In this document: piece after piece, positions 1 through 6,762 of the stretch
Layout: each line of letters opens with the position of its first letter
How positions within the stretch are numbered: position 1 is the stretch's first letter
Assembly: GCA_946886865.1 (NCBI GenBank)
Contig: CAMPJI010000033.1
Coordinates: 1-26,362, forward strand
Reading direction: 5' to 3'
Source: an uncultured Lysobacterales bacterium
Lineage (GTDB): Bacteria; Pseudomonadota; Gammaproteobacteria; Xanthomonadales; Xanthomonadaceae
Length of the DNA stretch: 26,362 nt
Program-made: the position numbers and the translations under genes
Notes under the pieces: generated by a model
Database searches by the model: none
Told to the model about the DNA's origin: nothing
The model's input: only the letters and a program-made list of their open reading frames with translations

Positions 1-25
1 CCCCCGAATCGCAGGAGATCCGCCC

Positions 26-388
26 ATGTCCCCCACCTCGACCGATGCCGTCAAGAGCAACCTCGGTGACGCCGGAAGCAACCTCAAGCAGGCCGCCGTC
101 GACGCGGGCCACGCACTCAAGGGCGCGGCCGGCGCGGCCGGTGAAGAACTCAAGCTCGGCAAGGCCAGCGTCAAGGCCGACCTGGCCGACAGTGCACTGG
201 CCGGTATCGCCGCGGCCGAGAACGCCGGTGGCGCAGCGCGCGAGCAGGTCGACGTGCTGATGGAGAAGGGCATGGACCTGATCGACTCGGCCGCCGAACT
301 GGTGCGTGAGCGTCCGCTGGCGTCCTTCGGTGTCGCCTTCGCGGCCGGTTTCATCATCGCCAAGCTGGCCCGCAGCGGCGACCGCTGA
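26..388 (+). CDS. DUF883/YqjD-like membrane-anchored protein
   Basis: A 120-residue protein with an Ala/Gly/Lys-rich, helical N-terminal two thirds and one C-terminal hydrophobic segment (about residues 98-113, ASFGVAFAAGFIIAKLARS). That layout is typical of the DUF883 (YqjD/ElaB/YgaM) family, in which a soluble amphipathic helix is tethered to the inner membrane by a C-terminal anchor with a Gly-rich stretch followed by basic residues. E. coli members bind ribosomes in stationary phase; that role is known for the family and not shown here. An AGGAGA ribosome-binding site at 13-18 lies 7 bases before the ATG, so the start is secure. A YqjE-like gene follows, the same pairing as yqjD-yqjE in enterobacteria, which strengthens the family call. 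The sequence upstream lies outside the window. Confidence 0.75.
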   Translation: MSPTSTDAVKSNLGDAGSNLKQAAVDAGHALKGAAGAAGEELKLGKASVKADLADSALAGIAAAENAGGAAREQVDVLMEKGMDLIDSAAELVRERPLASFGVAFAAGFIIAKLARSGDR

Positions 389-444
389 GTGCGTCTACCG
401 CTCTTCCACCTGGATACGCGGACCTGCGCTGACGGAGGATGCCG

Positions 445-1191
445 GTGACGCCACGCGGTCCCCACGGTGACCCGTCGCGCGACGAGTACGGCGCGCCCGC
501 CGACCACCTGTCGGCGGCCGCCCGCGCGGCCATCGACGCGCATGCACGCGAGCAGGCCGACGCCGAAACCCGCGCGCGCGCAAAGGATGCGGCGGAGGAC
601 GCGCGCGAGCGCCTGACCCGCGAGCAGGCCGAGCGCATCGCCGAAGCCGCCGAGCGCGAAGCCTCCACGCCCGACCCCGACCAGCCGCAGCCCGACATCC
701 TCGAATCGCTGCGTCAGCTGGGCGATGCCGGGCGTGCCGGGCTGGGCGCGGCGCGCGATGCGGCACGCGCGCTGCGCACACTGGTGTCGGCGGATTTCTC
801 GCTGGCGCGCAGCGCGTTCGGCCGCACGCTGGCCTTCACCGGTATGGCGATCGCGTTCGGCGGCACCGCCTGGCTGTTGCTCATGGCGTCGCTGATCGTG
901 TTCCTCAACCGCCAGGTCGGGATGCCGTGGTCGGGCGCCCTGCTCGTCACGGCGCTTCTGAGCATCGCGGTGACGTGGTTTGCCGGCTGGCAGGCCATGC
1001 GCTACTTCGACCACACCCGGATGCAGGCCACGCGCCGGCAGCTGGCGCGCCTGGGCATCGGCGAGCTGGCCGACTTCACCCCGCGCCCCGGGGACGTGCA
1101 GTCATCGCGCGAGGCGGCCGAGCAATCGAAAGAAGAGAACGGCGGCAAGACGCTCAAGGACAAGCTGGGCGTGGACCTGACGCCGCCGTGA
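445..1191 (+). CDS. YqjE-like / phage-holin superfamily III membrane protein
   Basis: About 248 residues. The first ~100 are highly charged and Ala/Arg/Glu-rich, probably helical or coiled coil. The family core follows: LVSADFSLARSAFGRTL leads into two transmembrane helices (about residues 132-156 and 163-184), then a basic cytoplasmic tail. This matches the YqjE-type 'phage holin family' proteins, which are chromosomal membrane proteins and not lysis genes. An ATG at 439 sits directly against the GGAGG at 434-438, with no spacer. The in-frame GTG at 445 has a 6-base spacer from the same site and is the better start; the difference is two residues. The long charged N-terminal extension is larger than in enterobacterial YqjE (about 130 residues). 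The gene lies 56 bases after the DUF883 gene and probably shares its transcript. Confidence 0.75.
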   Translation: MTPRGPHGDPSRDEYGAPADHLSAAARAAIDAHAREQADAETRARAKDAAEDARERLTREQAERIAEAAEREASTPDPDQPQPDILESLRQLGDAGRAGLGAARDAARALRTLVSADFSLARSAFGRTLAFTGMAIAFGGTAWLLLMASLIVFLNRQVGMPWSGALLVTALLSIAVTWFAGWQAMRYFDHTRMQATRRQLARLGIGELADFTPRPGDVQSSREAAEQSKEENGGKTLKDKLGVDLTPP

Positions 1192-1236
1192 CCCACACCC
1201 TGCGCCCCGCCACTTCCTGACCGGATCGTGTTCCCG

Positions 1237-1593
1237 ATGAGTTTCGACAAGCTGTTGCGCAAGGTGGAGCAGGCCGAGATGGCACTGGAGGCGCGCGAGC
1301 GCCAGTACAGCGCCGACATGCGCCAGCTCAAGCGGTCCTGGCGGCTGACGTGGTCGCCGGGCCGGATCGTGGTGGCCGGGCTGTTGACCGGCTTCCTCGC
1401 CGGGCGCCGCGAGCGCATCGGTGCCGCCGACGGCCCGGGCATCCTGCGCGTGATCTCGCTGGTGTCCACGATGATGGCCAGCGTCCATGCCAAGGAGGCC
1501 TCGAGCGAGGCCGAGCACGCGGCCGATGCCGCCACCGACATGGCCGCCACCCAGGCGCCCGGCGCCGGCGTGTCGGTGGACGGCCCGCCGTGA
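1237..1593 (+). CDS. Small hypothetical protein of the YqjD/YqjE cluster
   Basis: A 118-residue protein starting MSFDKLLRKVEQAEMALEARERQ. Residues 1-40 are strongly charged and predicted helical or coiled coil. A short hydrophobic stretch (about residues 44-58, GRIVVAGLLTGFLAG) is followed by RRER, then a weakly hydrophobic segment and an Ala/Glu-rich tail. I do not recognise a named domain. Its position straight after YqjD/YqjE homologues resembles yqjK in enterobacteria, but similarity to YqjK is only positional. An in-frame GTG at 1228 is also possible; the ATG at 1237 was preferred because the helical segment begins there. Its stop codon overlaps the GTG start of the next gene (GTGA), indicating translational coupling with the AI-2E-family permease. 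Confidence 0.6.
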   Translation: MSFDKLLRKVEQAEMALEARERQYSADMRQLKRSWRLTWSPGRIVVAGLLTGFLAGRRERIGAADGPGILRVISLVSTMMASVHAKEASSEAEHAADAATDMAATQAPGAGVSVDGPP

Positions 1594-2693
1594 CCGCGCC
1601 GTCGCCGACGCCCGACGCGCCGACCATTTCCGAAGCCCCGCCGCGCCCGCCGCGCCGGCGCGCCTCCACGGCGCTGATCGTCCTCACCGTGCTGGCGGTG
1701 GGCTACACGATGTGGGCGGCGCAGGAGGTGCTGCTGCCGGTGCTGCTGGCGATGTTCTTCGCGCTGATCGGCAACCCCATCATCCGCGCGCTGCGGCGGC
1801 TGTACATCCCCACCGTGCTGGGCGCGCTGTTGCTGGTGGTGGGCGGCTTGGCCGCGGCCGGTGCGCTGGGTTACCAGCTGATCGAACCGGCGGCCGAATG
1901 GGTGCGCCAGGCGCCACGCGCGATGGGCGAGATCGTGCCCAAGCTGCGCGAGCTGACCAAGCCGGTGGACGACGCCAGCGACGCGGCCGAAAACATCGCC
2001 CGTGTCGCCAGCGGCGAGGACAAGGGGCGGCCGGTGCAGGTGGTGCGGACCCAGGTCGACGACCCGTATGCCGCGCTGACCGCCACCCCGATGATGATCG
2101 CCTCGGTGCTGGCCGTGGTGCTGCTGACGCTGTTCTTCATGGTGTTCGGCGAGCAGTTGCAGCGAAAGGCCATCGCGCTGCTGCCCAACCGCCAGCAGAA
2201 GCGCCTGACCGTGGAGATCATGCATTCGATCGAGGTCGAGATCTCGCGCTACGTGCTGACCATCACCCTGATCAACGTGGCGGTGGGCATGGTGTTCGCC
2301 GGCATCCTGTTCCTGCTCAAGGTGCCGCTGCAGGAAGCGCTGCTGTGGGGCACGATGGCGGCGCTGCTGAACTTCGCCCCGTACGTGGGGCCGCTGATCG
2401 GCATCCTGATGATGCTGGTGATGGGTTTCGTGGCGTTCGACGAGCTGTGGATGTCGCTGCTGCCGGCGGGCATCTACCTGGTGCTCCACACCCTGGAAGG
2501 GCAGATCCTCACGCCCGTCATCCTCGGGCGGCGCATGCGCATCTCGCCCCTGGTCCTGATCCTGGCGCTGATGCTGTTCGGCTGGCTGTGGGGGATCATC
2601 GGCCTGCTGCTGGCCGTGCCACTGCTGGTGTGCATGAAGATCGTCCTGTCGCGCATCGAAGGCCTGGAAGGCTGGGCGACGCTGATGGAGTGA
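1590..2693 (+). CDS. AI-2E family transporter (PF01594-type permease)
   Basis: A 367-residue polytopic membrane protein. After a Pro-rich cytoplasmic N-terminus (about 25 residues) come paired hydrophobic helices (about residues 30-75 and 80-97), a soluble central segment rich in charged residues, and a C-terminal half with four to five helices. These include the conserved stretch ALLNFAPYVGPLIGILMM and the terminal LLLAVPLLVCMKIVL motif typical of the family. Members such as YdiK, PerM and TqsA have varied or unknown substrates, so the family name does not prove autoinducer-2 transport. The start is the GTG at 1590, overlapping the previous stop as GTGA. This gives the usual family length of 350-370 residues; longer upstream reading would run through the preceding gene. 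Confidence 0.8.
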   Translation: MTAPSPTPDAPTISEAPPRPPRRRASTALIVLTVLAVGYTMWAAQEVLLPVLLAMFFALIGNPIIRALRRLYIPTVLGALLLVVGGLAAAGALGYQLIEPAAEWVRQAPRAMGEIVPKLRELTKPVDDASDAAENIARVASGEDKGRPVQVVRTQVDDPYAALTATPMMIASVLAVVLLTLFFMVFGEQLQRKAIALLPNRQQKRLTVEIMHSIEVEISRYVLTITLINVAVGMVFAGILFLLKVPLQEALLWGTMAALLNFAPYVGPLIGILMMLVMGFVAFDELWMSLLPAGIYLVLHTLEGQILTPVILGRRMRISPLVLILALMLFGWLWGIIGLLLAVPLLVCMKIVLSRIEGLEGWATLME

Positions 2694-2718
2694 CCGCGGA
2701 CGGCCACGCCCGCGGCGC

Positions 2719-2724
2719 TAGAAT
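2719..2724 (+). promoter_or_regulatory. Candidate -10 box giving a leaderless HAD mRNA
   Basis: TAGAAT (5 of 6 matches to TATAAT) ends six bases before the GTG at 2731, the distance expected when transcription starts at the first base of the start codon. No good -35 hexamer is visible 16-18 bases upstream, and there is no purine-rich ribosome-binding site before the GTG. Both facts fit a leaderless start but prove nothing. Confidence 0.35.
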
Positions 2725-2730
2725 CGACCG

Positions 2731-3447
2731 GTGAGTTTCCCCGTACACGCCATCACCCTGGACCTGGACGACACGATCTGGCCGATCGCGCCGGTGATCG
2801 TGCGCGCCGAGGACGCGCTGGCAACGTGGCTGCGCGAGCACGCGCCGCGCACCGCCGAGCGCTGGCCGGTGGCGGCCTCGCGCGAGCTGCGCGAGCGCAT
2901 GGGCAGCGAGCGGCCCGACCTGTCGCACGACTTCACCCAGCTGCGCCGCCTGGCACTCCAACAGATGTTCCGCGAGGCCGGTGACGACGTGACCCTGGTG
3001 GACCCGGCGTTCGATGCGTTCTTTGCGGCGCGCTGCGCGGTGGAGCACTACCCCGACAGCGTCGACGCCCTGGAGCGCATGGCCGCGCGCGTGCCGCTGG
3101 CCGCGCTCAGCAACGGCAATGCCTGCCTGCGCACGATCGGGTTGATGCACCTGTTCGAGTTCCAGCTGGGCGCGCGCGAGCACGGCGCGGCCAAGCCCGA
3201 TGCCAGCATCTTCCACGCCGCGTGCGCGCGGCTGGACTGTGCACCGGCCACGGTGCTGCACGTGGGCGACGACATCGAGATGGACGTGGTCGGCGCGCAC
3301 CGCGCCGGCCTGCGCAGCTGCTGGATCAACCGCGAGGCACGCGAGTGGCCGCACCGGCAGCTCGAGCCCGACCTGCAGTTCCCCACCCTTGCCGCCCTGG
3401 CCGACTGGCTGGAGACGGCACGCACCCCGGACACGACCCGACCATGA
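2731..3447 (+). CDS. HAD family hydrolase (phosphatase)
   Basis: A 238-residue haloacid dehalogenase-superfamily protein. All four HAD motifs are visible: motif I DLDDT (nucleophile D11, acid D13), motif II LSNGN (S127), motif III Lys in AAKPD (K155), and motif IV GDDIEMD (D180/D181, D185). Residues 20-100 are helical and form a C1-type cap, so small phosphorylated molecules are the likely substrates. The arrangement recalls YjjG/YigB-like or FMN phosphatases, but the substrate cannot be read from sequence. The GTG start at 2731 gives the standard N-terminus (SFPVHAITLDLDDT). The gene lies 37 bases after the AI-2E-family gene, and its stop overlaps the ATG of the aminopeptidase gene (ATGA), so those two are translationally coupled. 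Confidence 0.87.
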   Translation: MSFPVHAITLDLDDTIWPIAPVIVRAEDALATWLREHAPRTAERWPVAASRELRERMGSERPDLSHDFTQLRRLALQQMFREAGDDVTLVDPAFDAFFAARCAVEHYPDSVDALERMAARVPLAALSNGNACLRTIGLMHLFEFQLGAREHGAAKPDASIFHAACARLDCAPATVLHVGDDIEMDVVGAHRAGLRSCWINREAREWPHRQLEPDLQFPTLAALADWLETARTPDTTRP

Positions 3448-4835
3448 CGAACACGCCGCTGCCCGCCTGCTTCATCGACGCCGCCGATGCGAACGACGCC
3501 TTGCCGCTGCACCTGGTGGACCGGGCATCGCTGGCGGGGTGGCGCGAGGCCCAGCCGGCGGCGGTCGCCGCGTGGGTGCGGGCGCAGGGCTTCGACGGTG
3601 CGCCCGGCACGGTCATGACGCTGGCCGACGGCGAGGGCGGCATCGCCGGCGCGGTGGTCGGCATCGGCGACCCGCTCGACCCGGCCAGCTACGGCCACGT
3701 GCCGATGTCGTTGCCCGCGCGCACCTGGGCCGTGACCGGCGACATCGACCACGCGCAGCGCCAGGCGCTGCAGCTGGGCTGGGGCCTGGGCGCGTACCGC
3801 TTCGACCGCTACAAGAAGCCGGCGCGCACGCCCGCGCAACTGGCGGTGGATGCGGGGGACGGGTCGCTCGTGGACACGCTGGCCGCGTGCGTGCGCGTGC
3901 GCAGCCTGGTCAACACGCCGACCGAGCACATGGGCCCGGACCAGCTGGAGCAGGTCGCGTGCGAGATCGCCGAGCGCCACGGCGCCACGATCAAGGTGGT
4001 CGGCGGCGAGGACCTGTTGACCGAGAACTTCCCCGCGATCCACGCCGTCGGCCGCGCCAGCCACCGCGCGCCGCGGCTGATCTCGCTGGCGTGGGGCGAC
4101 GCGTCGCATCCGCACGTGGCCATCGTCGGCAAGGGCGTGTGCTTCGACACCGGTGGCCTGGACCTCAAGCCCGCCGACGGCATGCGCTGGATGAAGAAGG
4201 ACATGGGCGGCGCCGCGCACGCCATCGCGCTGGCCGAATGGATCATGGCGCGCAAGCTGCCGCTGCGGATCACGCTGCTGGTGCCGGCGGTGGAAAACGC
4301 CATCGGGCCCGATGCGTTCCGACCCGGCGAGGTCATCGCCACCCGCCAGGGGCTGAGCATCGAGATCGACAACACCGACGCCGAAGGCCGCGTCGTGCTG
4401 TGCGATGCGCTCACCTTTGCGGGTGAGCTGGAGCCGGCGATGATCCTGGACTTCGCCACGCTGACCGGTGCGGCGCGCATCGCGCTGGGCCCGGAGCTGC
4501 CGGCGCTGTACTGCAACGACGATGCGCTGGCGCAGCAGTGGCTGGACGCCGGCGGCACCGCGCGCGACCCGGTCTGGCGCATGCCGCTGTGGCGGCCGTA
4601 CCTGCGCTACCTCACCAGCCACATCGCCGACCTGGCCAACGGTGGGCCGTCGAAGATGGCCGGCTCCATCAGCGCCGCGCTGTACCTGGAGCGCTTTGTG
4701 CCGGCCGGCGTGCCGTGGGCGCACCTGGACGTGTTTTCGTGGAACGACAGCGACCGCCCGGGCCGCCCGTTCGGCGGCGAGGCGCAGGGGCTGCGGTCGG
4801 CGTTCGCGATGCTGCAGGCGCGCTTCGGCGCGTGA
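3444..4835 (+). CDS. Leucyl aminopeptidase family protein (M17)
   Basis: A 463-residue cytosolic zinc/manganese aminopeptidase that removes N-terminal residues from peptides. The family signature NTDAEGR is at 310-316. The full set of metal and catalytic residues can be placed: K230 and D235 in GKGVCFDTGG, K242 in LKPAD, D253 in KKDMGG, then D312, E314 and R316. Spacing is exactly 40 residues behind E. coli PepA numbering, so the active site is intact. The shorter, unlike N-terminal domain (about residues 1-140) matches the 'leucyl aminopeptidase family' group more than PepA itself, which is about 500 residues and also binds DNA. The ATG overlaps the HAD stop. The gene ends 13 bases from the convergent regulator gene, and I see no clear terminator between them. 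Confidence 0.92.
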   Translation: MTNTPLPACFIDAADANDALPLHLVDRASLAGWREAQPAAVAAWVRAQGFDGAPGTVMTLADGEGGIAGAVVGIGDPLDPASYGHVPMSLPARTWAVTGDIDHAQRQALQLGWGLGAYRFDRYKKPARTPAQLAVDAGDGSLVDTLAACVRVRSLVNTPTEHMGPDQLEQVACEIAERHGATIKVVGGEDLLTENFPAIHAVGRASHRAPRLISLAWGDASHPHVAIVGKGVCFDTGGLDLKPADGMRWMKKDMGGAAHAIALAEWIMARKLPLRITLLVPAVENAIGPDAFRPGEVIATRQGLSIEIDNTDAEGRVVLCDALTFAGELEPAMILDFATLTGAARIALGPELPALYCNDDALAQQWLDAGGTARDPVWRMPLWRPYLRYLTSHIADLANGGPSKMAGSISAALYLERFVPAGVPWAHLDVFSWNDSDRPGRPFGGEAQGLRSAFAMLQARFGA

Positions 4836-4848
4836 CGCGCGCGGCGCG

Positions 4849-5451
4849 CTAGAGCCAGCCCTTCTGGCGGGCCATGCGGTAGGCCTCGATGCGGTTGCCG
4901 ACCCCGAGCTTGCCGATCGACTCCGAGAGGTAGTTGCGGACCGTGCCGGGTGACAGGTGCAGCTGCGCGGCGATCTCGCCGGCGGTGAGGCCTTCGCCGG
5001 CCATGCGCAGCACCTGGCGCTCGCGGTCGTTGAGCGGGTCGGCCTCCGACCAGGCCTCCAGTGCGAGCTGCGGATCGATCGCGCGGCCGCCGCGGTGCAC
5101 CTGGCGCAGCGCGTCGGACAGCTGCTCGGCCGGCGCGTCCTTGAGCAGGTAACCGCACACGCCGGCATCCAGCGCGCGCCGCAGGAAGCCGCCGCGGGCG
5201 AACGTGGTCACGATCACCACCTTCACCGGCAGCCCCTGGCGCTGCACGCGCTGGGCCAGCTCCAGCCCGGTCAGGCCGGGCATCTCGATGTCGGTCACCA
5301 GCAGGTCGGGCTTGAGGCGTTGCAGCTCGCGCCAGGCCGATTCCCCGTCGGCGGCGGCGGCGACGACGTCGATGTCCGACTCCATGCCCAGCAACGCCGC
5401 CAGTGCACCGCGCAGCATCGCCTGGTCCTCGGCCAGCAGGACGCGGATCAT
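4849..5451 (-). CDS. DesR/NarL-type LuxR-family response regulator
   Basis: A 200-residue regulator. The receiver domain spans residues 1-120, with acidic residues E8/D9, phospho-acceptor D54 (LVTDIEMPG), a Thr in VTTFA and K104 in LLKD. A LuxR-type helix-turn-helix covers 137-195 (LNDRERQVLRMAGEGLTAGEIAAQL). It ends a - strand unit with a DesK-type kinase, an amidohydrolase and an ABC exporter, so it probably regulates that unit. The start at 5451 (MIRVLLAED) gives a canonical receiver N-terminus, although its ribosome-binding site is poor. An in-frame GTG at 5577 overlaps the kinase stop as GTGA and would add 42 residues that do not resemble a receiver domain. Confidence 0.9.
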   Translation of the reverse strand: MIRVLLAEDQAMLRGALAALLGMESDIDVVAAAADGESAWRELQRLKPDLLVTDIEMPGLTGLELAQRVQRQGLPVKVVIVTTFARGGFLRRALDAGVCGYLLKDAPAEQLSDALRQVHRGGRAIDPQLALEAWSEADPLNDRERQVLRMAGEGLTAGEIAAQLHLSPGTVRNYLSESIGKLGVGNRIEAYRMARQKGWL

Positions 5452-5549
5452 GGATGGACGTGTGCAGGCGACATGCGCGGAACGGTAGCAGACGGCGCCC
5501 GTCGCACCGGCCGGTACGACGGGCGATGGCGCATGCCGACGCCCCGCTT

Positions 5550-5563
5550 GCGTGCTCGCACGC
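5550..5563. repeat. Inverted repeat in the kinase-regulator gap
   Basis: GCGTGC-TC-GCACGC is a perfect 6-bp dyad with a 2-base centre. It lies in the 122-base gap between the kinase stop (5574) and the preferred regulator start (5451). It could be an RNA hairpin adjusting regulator expression or a protein site, or chance in GC-rich DNA. Confidence 0.3.
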
Positions 5564-5573
5564 TCAACGCGGG

Positions 5574-6758
5574 TCACCCGCCGGGAGGGTGCACCGGGTC
5601 GTCGTTGGCCGCGAGGGGAACCCGGGCCTCCAGGTGGGTGCCGCGGCCGCCCGCCGCCTCGATGCGCAGGCGGCCACGCACGCCCTCGATGCGCTCGCGC
5701 ATGCCACCCAGCCCGTTGCCGGGCACGATGGCGCCGCCGCGGCCGTCATCGACGATGCGCAGCACCACCTCGCCGCCTTCCATGCCGAAGCGGGCATCGG
5801 CCCGCTGTGCGCGGGCGTGGCGCTGGATGTTGGTGGCCGCCTCGCGCACCGCCATCGCCAGCACGTTCTCCACCCCGGCCGGCAGCGCGTCGTGCGCGAA
5901 CGCGTCGTCGAAGCGGTACTCGAACGCGACCCCGCTGGACTCCAGCAGCAGCTTGGCCGAGGCCAGTTCGGCGGCGATCCCGGCGGTGCGGATGCCGCTC
6001 ACGGCACGACGCACCTGGGCGAGCGCGTCGCGTGCGACGCGGCCGACCTCGTCCAGTTCGCCGCGCGCCGCGGCGGGGTCGCGGTCCAGCAGGCGCCCGG
6101 CGAGGTCGGACTTCAACGCCACCATCGACAGGGTATGGCCGAGCAGGTCATGCAGGTCGCGGCCGATGCGCTCGCGTTCGGCCAGCGCCGCCAGTCGCCG
6201 CACTTCATCGTGCGAAAGCCGCAGCGCGGCGTCGCGGTCGCTGTTGGTCCGCTCCATGTGGACCAGGATGCCGATGATCACCGTCACGGTGGGCATCCAC
6301 GCCAGCGCCTGCCACGGGTAGCCGATGTACCGCGCGTAGGCGATGAGCACCACGTTGAGCGCCGCCAGCGCGATGACGTAGCGGTGGGTCGATGCGCTGC
6401 CGCGTGGCTGCAGCATCACGCAGCCGAACACGAAATAGCTCAGCCCCGACGGGTACCAGGGCAGCAGCGCGAAACACAGCGCCACCATCGCGGCGGCGCA
6501 GGCGTAGGCCGTGCGCGGCGCGGCGACGACACTCCGGGCATACAGCCACACGAACAGCGGGTACGACACCAGGGTCAGGACGGCCCAGCGTGCGGTGTAG
6601 CCGAAGGCCCCGCCGGACACCGCCGGCGTGATGAACACCCACACCGACCACGCCAGGTGCACGAACTGCTGCCAGGGCGCGCGCCCCAGGCGCCGGTCGT
6701 GCGCGGCGATCGAACCGGGTTCGGGACGCAGCCAGCGCGGGAGTCGGGTGGCCACCAT
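5574..6758 (-). CDS. DesK-type sensor histidine kinase
   Basis: A 394-residue membrane kinase. The first ~170 residues contain about five hydrophobic helices (near 33-50, 58-76, 84-100, 127-142 and 152-168) with short loops and no large periplasmic sensor. This implies detection within the membrane, as in DesK. The HisKA_3 dimerisation segment carries H203 in RDLHDLLGHTLS, followed by a HATPase domain with N310 (REAATNIQRHA), DDGRGG (337-342) and GNGLGGMRERIE. All catalytic boxes are present. The ATG at 6758 is preceded by GAGGT with 7-base spacing and lies 4 bases after the amidohydrolase stop. Its position between an exporter-linked enzyme and its regulator suggests sensing of membrane stress or of a lipophilic compound; that is inference. 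Confidence 0.9.
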   Translation of the reverse strand: MVATRLPRWLRPEPGSIAAHDRRLGRAPWQQFVHLAWSVWVFITPAVSGGAFGYTARWAVLTLVSYPLFVWLYARSVVAAPRTAYACAAAMVALCFALLPWYPSGLSYFVFGCVMLQPRGSASTHRYVIALAALNVVLIAYARYIGYPWQALAWMPTVTVIIGILVHMERTNSDRDAALRLSHDEVRRLAALAERERIGRDLHDLLGHTLSMVALKSDLAGRLLDRDPAAARGELDEVGRVARDALAQVRRAVSGIRTAGIAAELASAKLLLESSGVAFEYRFDDAFAHDALPAGVENVLAMAVREAATNIQRHARAQRADARFGMEGGEVVLRIVDDGRGGAIVPGNGLGGMRERIEGVRGRLRIEAAGGRGTHLEARVPLAANDDPVHPPGG

Positions 6759-6762
6759 GCGG

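Noticed and set aside
445..1191. A prophage holin or phage remnant
   Set aside because: The holin label is only a superfamily name. The gene pairs with a YqjD-like gene and no phage gene is present nearby.
1350..1589. An upstream extension of the AI-2E-family gene
   Set aside because: It would overlap the preceding gene by 240 bases with an Arg-rich non-membrane sequence; the GTG at 1590 gives the normal family length.
1590..2693. A quorum-sensing role for the AI-2E-family transporter
   Set aside because: The family name is historical, most members do not carry autoinducer-2, and no luxS or lsr genes are in the window.
3048..5168. A 706-codon open frame on the - strand opposite the HAD and M17 genes
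   Set aside because: No recognisable domain, low complexity, and it overlaps three well-supported genes.
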